Of a stretch of DNA of 64,000 nt, positions 1-8,107 are shown piece by piece (position 1 is the first letter of the stretch; every line of letters begins with the position of its first letter). The DNA lies in assembly GCF_900167525.1 (NCBI RefSeq), contig NZ_FUZQ01000003.1, positions 186,001 through 250,000 on the forward strand, written 5' to 3'. The DNA comes from Krasilnikoviella flava (GTDB lineage: Bacteria > Actinomycetota > Actinomycetes > Actinomycetales > Cellulomonadaceae). The translations under genes and the position numbers were made by a program. The notes under the pieces were generated by a model. It searched no databases and was not told the DNA's origin. It was given only the letters and a program-made list of their open reading frames with translations.

Positions 1-267
1 CTGGCGGGGACGACGACCGCGGTGTGCGGGCCGATCGGGTTCGTCGGGCTGGTGGCCCCGCACGTCGCACGGCGTTTCGCCGGGCACGACTACCGCTGGA
101 TCGTGCCCGCGAGCGCCCTGGTCGGGGCCGTGGTCGTGCTGGTCGCGGACACCCTCGGCCGCGTGATCGCCCCGCCGGGCGAGCTGCAGGTCGGCATCAT
201 GATGGCCCTCGTCGGCGCGCCCGTGCTGCTCGTCATCACCCGCCGGCGCCGGCTGGTGGCGCTGTGA
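1..267 (+). CDS. Siderophore ABC transporter permease, FecCD family (3' part)
   Basis: This is the C-terminal part of an inner-membrane permease that imports ferric siderophores; the 5' end lies before the window. The frame is open from base 1 and encodes the conserved FecCD segment GPIGFVGLVAPHVAR, followed by a transmembrane stretch and the family-typical end with PPGELQVGIMMALVGAP. Its stop codon overlaps the GTG start of the next permease by four bases (GTGA), so the two are translationally coupled. The substrate-binding protein must lie upstream or elsewhere. Family certain, exact siderophore unknown. Confidence 0.93.
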   Translation: MAGTTTAVCGPIGFVGLVAPHVARRFAGHDYRWIVPASALVGAVVVLVADTLGRVIAPPGELQVGIMMALVGAPVLLVITRRRRLVAL

Positions 268-1334
268 GCGCCGGGCGGACGACGGCCCCCGGGGTCGCGG
301 CGGTGCGCCTCGGCCCCGTCGCGCTGCGCGTGCGTCGGCGGGCGGTCGTCGCGACGCTCGCCGTGCTCCTCGTCCTGGTCGGCGTCCTGACCGTGGCGCT
401 CCTCACCGGGGCGCTCGCGCTGCCGGTGGACCGGGTGCTGGTCGCGCTCGCGGGGCAGGGGTCGGGCGTCGAGCAGCTCGTCGTGGGCCGGCGCCTGCAG
501 CGCGCGGCCGCGGCCGTCGTCGTGGGGGCGGCGCTCGGCTGCAGCGGGGCCCTCACGCAGACCGTCACCCGCAACCCCATCGCCAGCCCCGACATCCTGG
601 GCGTCACGGCCGGGGCCAGCGTGTTCGCCGTCCTGGTCGCCGTCCGGCCGGACGTCGTCGAGGGCGCCCTGGGAGTCCCCCCGCAGAGCGTCGTCGGCGT
701 CGCCACGGTGCTCGGCGGCCTGCTGACGGCGGCCCTGCTCCTCGTGCTCAGCCAGCGCGGGGGCTTCGACGGGTTCCGGCTCGTGCTGGTCGGCATCGGC
801 GTCAACGCGCTCGCCCTCGCCGTGGTGTCCTGGCTGCTCACCCGCGCCGAGCTCGAGAGCGCCGCGGTCGCGCAGCGCTGGCTCGTCGGGTCGCTCGAGG
901 GCGCCACCGGCACGGAGGTCGCGTCCCTGGGGCTCGTCGCGCTGCCGGGGCTGCTGGCGTGCGTCGTGCTGGCCGACCGGCTCGGCGCGCTGCGGCTCGG
1001 GCCCGAGGTCGCCCGCTCGCTCGGGGTACGGGCCGGGGGGACGCAGGTGGGGGCGCTCGTCCTGGCGGTCGTGCTCGCGTCGGCTGCGACGGCGGTCGTG
1101 GGGCCGGTCGCGTTCGTCGCCTTCGTGGCACCCCAGATCGCGCTGCGCGCGTTCCGCACCGCCGGGCCCCCGCCGCTGGCCGGCGCGGCGGTCGGGGCCG
1201 CGCTGCTCCTCGTCGCCGACACCCTGGCCCAGTCCTTGCCCGTCCCCCTGCCGGTGGGCGTGCTGACGTCGCTGGTCGGCGCCCCCTTCCTGCTCTACCT
1301 CGCGACCCGATCCCTGCGGAGGACCCGTGGCTGA
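264..1334 (+). CDS. Siderophore ABC transporter permease, FecCD family
   Basis: A 356-residue polytopic permease, the heterodimer partner of the preceding gene. The family motif GAALGCSGALTQTVTRNPIA with the following SPDILGVTAGAS is near residue 90, and the second conserved block VVGPVAFVAFVAPQIA is near residue 290. The GTG at 264 is chosen because it overlaps the upstream stop (GTGA) and the protein then begins just before the first hydrophobic helix. Its own stop overlaps the ATPase start by eight bases. The two permeases differ clearly in sequence, as expected for FecC/FecD-like pairs rather than a recent duplication. Confidence 0.95.
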   Translation: MSAGRTTAPGVAAVRLGPVALRVRRRAVVATLAVLLVLVGVLTVALLTGALALPVDRVLVALAGQGSGVEQLVVGRRLQRAAAAVVVGAALGCSGALTQTVTRNPIASPDILGVTAGASVFAVLVAVRPDVVEGALGVPPQSVVGVATVLGGLLTAALLLVLSQRGGFDGFRLVLVGIGVNALALAVVSWLLTRAELESAAVAQRWLVGSLEGATGTEVASLGLVALPGLLACVVLADRLGALRLGPEVARSLGVRAGGTQVGALVLAVVLASAATAVVGPVAFVAFVAPQIALRAFRTAGPPPLAGAAVGAALLLVADTLAQSLPVPLPVGVLTSLVGAPFLLYLATRSLRRTRG

Positions 1335-2169
1335 CACCGCCCGCCTCGACACCGGCGCGCCGGCCGCCCCCGGCGCCGTGACCGGCGAGCTCCCGCCCCT
1401 GCGCGCCGTCGGCGTGCACGCCGGCTACGGCGACCGCGCGGTGCTGCAGGGCGTCGACCTCGCCGTCACGGCCGGACGGATCACCACCGTCGTCGGGCCC
1501 AACGGCTGCGGCAAGTCCACGCTGCTGCGCACCCTCGGGCGCCTGCTGACCCCCACCGGGGGGCACGTCGAGCTGGGCGGCGACCGCGTCGCCGGGCTGC
1601 GGCCGCGCGAGCTCGCGCGGCGGCTCAGCATCCTGCCCCAGTCGCCCGTCGCGCCCGACGGCATGACCGTGCGCGACCTCGTCGAGCGCGGTCGGCACCC
1701 GCACCGGCCCTGGTACCGCCAGTGGTCCCCGGAGGACGTGCGGATCGCGAAGGAGGCGATGGAGTCCACCGGCGTCGCGGACCTCGCCGACCGCGCCCTC
1801 GACGAGCTCTCCGGCGGGCAGCGGCAGCGGGCGTGGATCGCGATGACGGTGGCGCAGCAGACCGACGTCGTGCTGCTCGACGAGCCCACCACCCACCTCG
1901 ACCTCGCGCACGCCGTCGACGTGCTCGACCTGGTGGTGCGGCTGCGCGCCGAGGGCCGCACGGTCGTCACGGTGCTGCACGACCTGGGTCTGGCCGCCCG
2001 CTACTCCGACTGGGTGGTCGTCATGAAGGACGGGCGGGTGCGCGCGGAGGGACCGCCCGCCGACGTCCTGGACGCCACGATGCTCGCCGACGTCTTCGGC
2101 CTGGACGCGCACGTCTTCCCCGACCCGTACGACGCGCTGCCCACCGTGGTCCCGACCGGCCACGCGTGA
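1327..2169 (+). CDS. Siderophore ABC transporter ATP-binding protein, FecE/FepC type
   Basis: A 280-residue cytoplasmic ATPase that powers the two permeases upstream. Walker A GPNGCGKST is at residues 57-65, the Q-loop follows in ILPQSP near 102-107, the signature LSGGQRQR is at 161-168 and Walker B VVLLDEPT at 181-188, with the switch histidine in VLHDLG. The GTG start overlaps the permease stop, making a tightly coupled permease-permease-ATPase operon. A 20-25 residue Ala/Pro-rich leader precedes the ABC fold. The gene ends convergently with the phytochrome gene, 10 bases away. Confidence 0.96.
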   Translation: MADTARLDTGAPAAPGAVTGELPPLRAVGVHAGYGDRAVLQGVDLAVTAGRITTVVGPNGCGKSTLLRTLGRLLTPTGGHVELGGDRVAGLRPRELARRLSILPQSPVAPDGMTVRDLVERGRHPHRPWYRQWSPEDVRIAKEAMESTGVADLADRALDELSGGQRQRAWIAMTVAQQTDVVLLDEPTTHLDLAHAVDVLDLVVRLRAEGRTVVTVLHDLGLAARYSDWVVVMKDGRVRAEGPPADVLDATMLADVFGLDAHVFPDPYDALPTVVPTGHA

Positions 2170-2179
2170 CCCGCGCCGG

Positions 2180-4417
2180 TCAGGGCCTCGGCAGAGCCGT
2201 GACCAGCAGCATCGTGGAGTCGTCGTCGGACTCGAGGCCGGCGAGCTTGTGCTCGACGACCTCCAGGTCGCACGTCAGCCCGAGGGTGGAGCGCAGGTCC
2301 TCGAGCCGGTCCCGGAGCCGGGTGCCGCGACGCTCCACGAGCCCGTCGGTGTAGAGCAGCAGGGACTCGCCCGGCACGAGGGTCACCTGGCCGGCGCGCA
2401 CCGTCTCCCGCATCGCGCCCACGGGCGGGTTGCGGACCACCTCGACCCACCGGGCGCCGTGCGCGTCGGCGACCACGGGTGGCAGGTGCCCGGCGCAGAC
2501 GTAGTCGACGACCCCCGCCCCGGTGTCGGTGTCGACCTCGAGGATGCCGACCAGCAGCGTGGCCATGTCGTCGGTCAGGAGCGTGCGGGCGAGCCGGTCG
2601 AGCCCGGCCGCGGCCGTCGCGACGTCGCGGTGCTCGAGGAGCAGGGAGCGCAGGCCGTTGCGGAGCTGGTTCATCGCGGAGGCAGCGGGCAGCCCGTGGC
2701 CCGCCACGTCCCCGATGACGAGGGCGGTCCGCCCGTCGGGCAGCTCGAACGCGTCGTACCAGTCCCCGCCGACCCGTCCCCCGTCCGCGGGCCGGTAGCG
2801 CGCCTCCAGCCGCCAGCCCGGCACCGTGGGCAGCGCGGCGGGCAGCGACGAGTGCTGCAGCACCAGCGCCGCCCCCAGGTCGGGACGGCTGCGCCGGTAC
2901 AGGAGCTCGACGACGGTGCGGCGCGCCACGAGGGCGGCGCGGACGTCGTGGTCCGACCAGGGCTCGCAGGTGCCGTGCACGGCCTCGCGCCACGCGGCGA
3001 AGGAGCGCCGGGGCCCGACCCGGACGACGGTGCCGTCCTCGTCGCGGTCGACCGTCTTCGCGCTCGGGTCGCCGCCCCAGGTCACCTCGCGGGCGACCTC
3101 CCGGCGGAAGAGCGCGAGCAGGTCCCCGTCGGGCAGCGGGGCCACGAGCGCCCCCGCGACCTCGCCGAGCTGTTCCTTCAGCTCGGGGTGCTCGCCCCGC
3201 AGGTCGTCCGACGTGTACACCGGCTCGGTCCCGACGTCCTTGCGCGGCGTCGCGGTCCGTCGCACGACGTCGACCACCACCTCCGGCGCGTCCGGGACCA
3301 GCCCGACCGCCGCCGTCACGTCCCCGGTGCGCACCACCGCGCCGTCCACGCCCAGGATGCGCAGCAGCTCCGGCTGGGCGACGGCGTGGGCCACCGGGTC
3401 GTCCTCCGCCCGCACCAGCGCCTCGAGGGCCCGGGACACGTCGCGGGCGTGCTGCGCGTCGTCGGCGGCCTCGCGCACCACCATCTGGAGGGACAGCCCC
3501 GACGCCAGCGCCTCGGCCGCTGCGCGGACCTCGAGCGACGGCGTGTGCGGGCCGTCGACGTGGTGGCACGCGACCATCCCCCACAGCCGCCCGCCCCGCA
3601 GCAGGGAGATCGACATCGAGGCGGCGACGCCCATGTTCCGCAGGTACTCGACGTGCACGGGGGACACCGCGCGCAGGCTGGCGAACGAGAGGTCGGTCGG
3701 CTCGCCGGTGCCCGGCAGCAGCACGGGCACCAGGTGCCGCGGCACCGACTCCACGTCGGAGATGAGCCGCAGCCAGCTCTTCTCGTACAGGGCGCGCGCC
3801 TGCGGCGGGATGTCGCCCGCCGGGTAGCGGTGGCCGAGGAGGGGCTCGAGGTCCTCGCGGCGAGACTCCCCGACGACCTCGCCGTGGTGGTCCTCGTCGA
3901 ACCGGTAGACCATCACCCGGTCGAAGCCCGTCACCTCCCGCACCCCGCGCGCCGTGAGCGCGTACAGCTCCTCCAGCGAGCCGGCCGTCGCCGCCTGGCC
4001 GAGCACGGTGTACGCGGCGCGGTACGGCTCCGCCGGGTCGGCGGACTGGTCCGCGAGCGGCTCGAGCTCGACGATCACGGCGGACTGCGGGTTCCGGTGC
4101 GTCGACGCCACCCAGGTGCGGCCGTGGAGGACCACCCGCCGGAGCCCGTCCGCGAGCGGCCCGCCGTCGGCGACGTCGTCGAGCCGCAGCGCCGCCGCGG
4201 CGTCGTCGCCGAGCACGGCGGCGACGGTCCGCCCCAGCACGTCGTCGGCCGCCACGCCCAGGAGATCCTCCGCGTTGGCGGACACCTGGACCACGACGTC
4301 CGCGTCGAGCACCATCAGCACTCCGCGGGGCTGGACCGAACCCGGCACATGGATCGGCTCGGCCGCGCAGACCTCGAGGTCGGCGTCGTCGTCACTGTCT
4401 CGGACGGAGCTCCGCAT
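2180..4417 (-). CDS. bphP: Bacteriophytochrome with PP2C (SpoIIE-type) phosphatase output
   Basis: A 745-residue red/far-red photoreceptor whose output is a serine phosphatase instead of a histidine kinase. Visible in order: N-terminal Cys17 before PIHVPGSVQPRG (PAS domain; biliverdin-attachment position in bacteriophytochromes), GAF domain about 140-320 with DRVMVYRFDEDHHGEV, PAGDIP at 199-204 (PASDIP in most relatives) and MVACHH at 281-286, PHY domain about 330-510 with the tongue motif PRRSF at 469-473, and a PP2C domain about 530-745 with GGDWYD (550-555), IGDVAGHG (568-575), AGH (642-644) and YTDGLVE (689-695). All chromophore and metal-site motifs look intact. PP2C domains of this type usually dephosphorylate anti-anti-sigma (STAS) proteins; no STAS or RsbW-like gene is in the window. 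Heme oxygenase, which makes biliverdin, is 2.9 kb away. Confidence 0.93.
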   Translation of the reverse strand: MRSSVRDSDDDADLEVCAAEPIHVPGSVQPRGVLMVLDADVVVQVSANAEDLLGVAADDVLGRTVAAVLGDDAAAALRLDDVADGGPLADGLRRVVLHGRTWVASTHRNPQSAVIVELEPLADQSADPAEPYRAAYTVLGQAATAGSLEELYALTARGVREVTGFDRVMVYRFDEDHHGEVVGESRREDLEPLLGHRYPAGDIPPQARALYEKSWLRLISDVESVPRHLVPVLLPGTGEPTDLSFASLRAVSPVHVEYLRNMGVAASMSISLLRGGRLWGMVACHHVDGPHTPSLEVRAAAEALASGLSLQMVVREAADDAQHARDVSRALEALVRAEDDPVAHAVAQPELLRILGVDGAVVRTGDVTAAVGLVPDAPEVVVDVVRRTATPRKDVGTEPVYTSDDLRGEHPELKEQLGEVAGALVAPLPDGDLLALFRREVAREVTWGGDPSAKTVDRDEDGTVVRVGPRRSFAAWREAVHGTCEPWSDHDVRAALVARRTVVELLYRRSRPDLGAALVLQHSSLPAALPTVPGWRLEARYRPADGGRVGGDWYDAFELPDGRTALVIGDVAGHGLPAASAMNQLRNGLRSLLLEHRDVATAAAGLDRLARTLLTDDMATLLVGILEVDTDTGAGVVDYVCAGHLPPVVADAHGARWVEVVRNPPVGAMRETVRAGQVTLVPGESLLLYTDGLVERRGTRLRDRLEDLRSTLGLTCDLEVVEHKLAGLESDDDSTMLLVTALPRP

Positions 4418-4443
4418 GCTCGATCAGCCTCATCCTGGGCTCG

Positions 4444-4522
4444 TTCGTGCGCGGCGGCCGCTTCTTGGCGCACGAAGGAACCCTCCCACGCCGCTCGTGC
4501 CGCCTCCAAAATTGCGGCGTGG
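4444..4522. promoter_or_regulatory. Two perfect 9-bp inverted repeats upstream of the phytochrome gene
   Basis: The 117-base space between the CPBP-like gene and the phytochrome gene holds TTCGTGCGC (4444-4452) facing GCGCACGAA (4468-4476), and CCACGCCGC (4486-4494) facing GCGGCGTGG (4514-4522). The second may be the transcription terminator of the minus-strand CPBP-like gene ending at 4535; the first lies 27 bases before the phytochrome start and could be an operator. The roles are inference. Confidence 0.45.
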
Positions 4523-4534
4523 CCGGCCCGGGGC

Positions 4535-5380
4535 TCAAGGCGCGGTGACGAAGACGTCGAAGAGCTCGGGGTGGTGGCCGTGCACCAGCACGGCGAACAC
4601 GACGAGGTCGAACAGCAGGTGCACCGCCACCACGTAGGTGAGGCTCTTGTAGCGGCTGAAGATCCACCCCTGGACGAGGGCGAACGGCACGGTGAGCAGC
4701 GGCCCCCACTCGCGGTAGCCGAGCTCCCACAGGAAGGACACGAAGATCACCGCCTGCAGCACGTTCGCCGTCCACAGCCCGAAGTGGCGGCGCAGCAGCG
4801 CGAACACGGTGCACACGAAGAACAGCTCGTCCCAGATGCCCACGGCATTGACGCCGACGAACAGCCGGGCCACGTCCTGCCCGTCCTCGAGCGGGGGCCA
4901 GTTGAGGTACGCCCCGGAGCCCAGGAAGTACCAGGGCAGCAGGAGGTAGCCCACCAGCACCACGACGACGAGGTACACGTACTGCCCGCTCGACCACCGC
5001 CGCCCGGTCGCGATGGGGAAGCGCACCACGCCCGCGCCGTCGTCGTCGCGGAACCAGAACCGGGACGCCGCCCACGGCACCAGCACGGCCAGGGACAGCA
5101 CGACGGCGAACCGCGCCATCCCGGCGTCGGACAGGTCCGCCTCGAGGGAGATCGTCGAGATGATGCCGAGCGAGACGGCGATCAGCGCCAGGTCGCGCCC
5201 GAGCCGCCGATCGACGACGAGGCCGAGCGCGACGCCCGCCACCAGCGGCAGGTACGCGAGCGGGCGCACGTGCACCGCGAACAGCAGGATCGCCGACGCG
5301 GACACGAGGGCCGCGGCGACGACCCGCCACGCCTGGCGCGACGTCGTTGCCGGTGGGGCGGCACGGGGGGCGGTTTCCAT
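4535..5380 (-). CDS. CPBP-like intramembrane protein (Abi/CAAX-protease superfamily)
   Basis: A 281-residue polytopic membrane protein with about seven hydrophobic segments. The C-terminal half carries the CPBP layout in weak form: a Glu pair position WDELFF (Asp184-Glu185), FVSFLWELG near 213-221, and HLLFD at 254-258. The usual EExxxR is not perfect, so protease activity is uncertain. The ATG at 5380 is chosen; an upstream in-frame start would add 22 hydrophilic residues without family features. It lies on the same strand as, and upstream of, the phytochrome gene (117 bases) and is divergent from the GAF-PP2C gene (89 bases). Confidence 0.75.
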   Translation of the reverse strand: METAPRAAPPATTSRQAWRVVAAALVSASAILLFAVHVRPLAYLPLVAGVALGLVVDRRLGRDLALIAVSLGIISTISLEADLSDAGMARFAVVLSLAVLVPWAASRFWFRDDDGAGVVRFPIATGRRWSSGQYVYLVVVVLVGYLLLPWYFLGSGAYLNWPPLEDGQDVARLFVGVNAVGIWDELFFVCTVFALLRRHFGLWTANVLQAVIFVSFLWELGYREWGPLLTVPFALVQGWIFSRYKSLTYVVAVHLLFDLVVFAVLVHGHHPELFDVFVTAP

Positions 5381-5469
5381 CGTCCGGCGAGGATATCCGG
5401 CGGCGTGCGTGGAAGAATCCGGGGCATGGTCGCGGACGGTGCGCACAGCCGTGACGGGGGTGCGCGCCC

Positions 5470-7263
5470 ATGACGGCCCGGCCCCTCGGCAGGCTCAGGA
5501 CGACGCAGCCCCCCGGGAGACCCGGGGCGACCGCGGTGCAGGCCCTCGTGGCGGCGGGGCTCGCCCGCCCCGTCGCGGACGAGTCCTTCGACCGCTTCGC
5601 CCGGCTGGTGCAGCGCCAGCTCGGCGTCCCCACCGCGCTGGTCACCCTCGTGCTGCCGGACTCCCAGGTGTACCCCGGTGCGCTCGGGCTGCCCGACCCC
5701 TACCAGGCCACGCGCCGCACCACGCTCGCCGATCCCCTGTGCGGCGAGACGATCCGGACGAGCGGCCCCCTCGTCGTCGAGGACCTGCGCGCCGACCCCC
5801 GCTTCGCGAGCCGGGAGACGGTCACCGAGCTCGGCATGGGGTCGTACGCGGGCTTCCCGATCTTCGACCGGCACGGCACCGCCGTCGGCACGGTGTGCGC
5901 CCTGGACACCGAGGCGCACGCGTGGAGCGCGACCGACCTCGCCACCCTGGCCGACCTGGCCTCCGCCTGCACCGCCGAGCTGCGCCTGCGCCTCGAGCGG
6001 CAGCGCGCGCACCGCATCCAGCAGGTGGCGGTGCACGCCACGCGCCGCACCCGCATGCTGCTCGACCTCACCGACCGGTTCGCCGCCGCGACCACACTCG
6101 ACGAGATCGTCGACGCGCTGCGTGCGTCGGGTCCCGGGCTGGGCACCGTCTGGGCCGCGCTCGCGCTCGCGGAGCCCGGCGGGTCCGGCCTCACCCTCGC
6201 GGAGCGCGACGGCGCGTACCCGTACCTGCCGCGGCACTGGCGCTTCTCGGACCCCGCGGTGGCGTCCGTCGCCCGCGCCCGCCGCCCGGCGTTCTACCGC
6301 GACGGCACCGCGGCCCTGCGCGACCAGCCCACCTGGTCCCCGTGGGTCGACCCGTCCCTCGGCGGCCTGGCCCTGCTGCCCATGGTCGTGGACGACCATC
6401 TGCTCGGCGTCGTCGTGCTGCTGTGGCGCGGCCCCCACGACCACGACGACGAGAGCCGGCGCACCGCCGCCACCCTCGCGTCGTGCGTGGCGCAGGCCCT
6501 CGTGCGCATCCGGGTCCTGGAGGACCGGCACCGCGTGGCCACCACCCTGCAGGCGGCGATGCTCACCGACCTGCCGCACGTGCCGTACCTGGAGCTGGCG
6601 TCGACGTACGCGTCCGCCACCCGCACCGACAAGGTGGGCGGCGACTGGTACGACGCCGTGGAGCTCGACCCGCGCTCCACCGTGCTGATGATCGGCGACG
6701 TGACCGGCCACGACATGCAGGCCGCCGCCCGGATGGGGCAGCTGCGCGCCATGCTGCGCACCCTCGCCTGGTGCCAGGACGCGCCGCCCGCCCGGCTGCT
6801 GCGCGAGCTGGACCGCGCCAACCGCGGCCTCGGGCTCACCGCGAGCGGCACGGCCGTCGTCGCGCGCCTGGACCGCACGGGCCGCGGCGAGCCCGGCGAC
6901 GGGGACGACGGCTGCCGCCTGTGGTGGGCCAGCGCGGGCCACCCGCGGCCGGTGGTGCTGCGCGCCGACGGCCGCGTGCACGAGCTGGCGGGGCGCCCGG
7001 ACCTCATGCTCGGCGTCGACCCCTCGATCCTGCGGCGGGACCACGCGGCCGAGCTGGGGCCCGGCGACACCCTGCTGCTGTACACCGACGGGCTCGTGGA
7101 GTCCCGCACCGTGTCCTTCGCCGCCCGCGCCGAGGAGCTGCGCGGCGTGCTCGTGGACCTGCACGGGAGCCCGACGGCGGAGCTGCCGCAGCGGCTCGTC
7201 GACCGCATGGTGCAGGTGCCTCAGCGCGACGACGTGGCCGTGCTCGCCGCCCGCGTCCGCTGA
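5470..7263 (+). CDS. GAF-GAF-PP2C (SpoIIE-type) serine phosphatase
   Basis: A soluble 597-residue signalling phosphatase. GAF domain 1 spans about 40-175 (YAGFPIFDRHGTAVGTVCALD is a typical GAF core), a second GAF about 205-350 (LALLPMVVDDHLLGVVVLLW), and the PP2C domain about 355-595 has GGDWYD at 390-395, IGDVTGHD at 408-415, SAGHPRP and YTDGLVESR. The phosphatase domain resembles that of the phytochrome 1 kb away, suggesting both may act on the same kind of STAS target. The first GAF lacks the phytochrome Cys and PASDIP motifs, so it is not a bilin photoreceptor; its ligand is unknown. It is convergent with heme oxygenase, 10 bases apart. Confidence 0.92.
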   Translation: MTARPLGRLRTTQPPGRPGATAVQALVAAGLARPVADESFDRFARLVQRQLGVPTALVTLVLPDSQVYPGALGLPDPYQATRRTTLADPLCGETIRTSGPLVVEDLRADPRFASRETVTELGMGSYAGFPIFDRHGTAVGTVCALDTEAHAWSATDLATLADLASACTAELRLRLERQRAHRIQQVAVHATRRTRMLLDLTDRFAAATTLDEIVDALRASGPGLGTVWAALALAEPGGSGLTLAERDGAYPYLPRHWRFSDPAVASVARARRPAFYRDGTAALRDQPTWSPWVDPSLGGLALLPMVVDDHLLGVVVLLWRGPHDHDDESRRTAATLASCVAQALVRIRVLEDRHRVATTLQAAMLTDLPHVPYLELASTYASATRTDKVGGDWYDAVELDPRSTVLMIGDVTGHDMQAAARMGQLRAMLRTLAWCQDAPPARLLRELDRANRGLGLTASGTAVVARLDRTGRGEPGDGDDGCRLWWASAGHPRPVVLRADGRVHELAGRPDLMLGVDPSILRRDHAAELGPGDTLLLYTDGLVESRTVSFAARAEELRGVLVDLHGSPTAELPQRLVDRMVQVPQRDDVAVLAARVR

Positions 7264-7273
7264 CCCGCGGGCG

Positions 7274-7921
7274 TCAGAGGTGCGCGGCGCCGAGCTCGAC
7301 GAACAGCGCGCGGTTCAGGCGGAACGCCTCCTTCGCCTCGGAGACGGCGAGGTCGACCTCGGTGTCGTCGAGGTCGAGGCCGTCCAGGCGCTCGCGGTAC
7401 ACGTCCTTGAAGGGCTTGGCCTTGGGGATCTCGGGGAAGTCGTAGAACTCCAGGCCCGCGCCGGCGAGGCCGTAGTGGCGCTGCATCATCCGCTGGATGA
7501 CCTGCCCGCCGGAGAGGTCGCCGAGGTACCGCGTGTAGGCGTGCGCGGCATAGCAGGCGACGTCGCCGCCGACGGCGTGCAGCCGCGCGACGTAGCGCTC
7601 CGTCGCGGGCAGCACGCGCACGACGTCACGCCATCCCGGGCCGTACAGGTGCGCGAGGTCCCGCTCGATGGCGGGCACGCGGGTGAGCTCATCGAAGACC
7701 AGGCCTTGGCCACGGTCGTCGGCCCGCATCAGGTCGCTCGCCCGCTCGAGGGCCGTGTAGACCGCGAGCTGCTGCGCGGCGAGGTCGGCGTACGCCGCGA
7801 CGTCGAGCACGCCCGCGAGGAGCCGCTCCACGAACCCCTCGGACTCCGCCTGCGAGTGCTCGGCACGTGTGCCCTCGCGCAGCCGGGTCGACAGCGGGGC
7901 AACCTCCGCGAGCACGGTCAT
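7274..7921 (-). CDS. hmuO: Heme oxygenase (biliverdin-producing)
   Basis: A 215-residue cytosolic enzyme that opens heme to biliverdin, CO and Fe(II). The proximal heme ligand is His22 in RAEHSQAE, and the distal helix carries YLGDLSGGQ (132-140), both diagnostic of the HmuO/HO-1 family; the length matches corynebacterial HmuO. A Shine-Dalgarno-like GGAGG stands just before the ATG. In this setting it can serve both iron recovery and supply of chromophore to the phytochrome at 2180-4417. A candidate DtxR/IdeR box lies 93 bases upstream, so iron repression is likely. Confidence 0.95.
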   Translation of the reverse strand: MTVLAEVAPLSTRLREGTRAEHSQAESEGFVERLLAGVLDVAAYADLAAQQLAVYTALERASDLMRADDRGQGLVFDELTRVPAIERDLAHLYGPGWRDVVRVLPATERYVARLHAVGGDVACYAAHAYTRYLGDLSGGQVIQRMMQRHYGLAGAGLEFYDFPEIPKAKPFKDVYRERLDGLDLDDTEVDLAVSEAKEAFRLNRALFVELGAAHL

Positions 7922-8013
7922 GGGACCTCCAGGTCATGGTCGGCCGGACCTCCGGCGTCGCCGTCGACGTCGTGACCGATCGTCACGACGTGGCGTCACC
8001 ATAACAGGGGAAG

Positions 8014-8032
8014 TAAGGTTTGCCTACCCTGC
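8014..8032. promoter_or_regulatory. Candidate DtxR/IdeR iron box
   Basis: The 19-mer TAAGGTTTGCCTACCCTGC matches the actinobacterial iron-box consensus TTAGGTTAGCCTAACCTAA at 14 of 19 positions and is an AT-richer island in a GC-rich region. It lies in the 186-base divergent space between heme oxygenase (start 7921) and the DinB-family gene (start 8108), about 93 bases from the former and 76 from the latter. Iron-dependent repression of heme oxygenase is the expected role. Confidence 0.6.
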
Positions 8033-8107
8033 GTTCGGGGCGGTGGTCGGAGGGTGGTCGGCGGGGTGGTCGCGCGAGCTGTCGGTGGCCGTGGGCAGGC
8101 TGTGCCC

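Noticed and set aside
2249-5473. Plus-strand open frame of over 1000 codons opposite the phytochrome and CPBP genes
   Set aside because: Arg/Pro/His/Gly-rich composition and no domain; it mirrors the codon bias of the real minus-strand genes.
8041-8107. Earlier start for the DinB-like protein
   Set aside because: The extension is Gly/Val/Arg-rich, has no family match and would run through the regulatory region next to the iron box.
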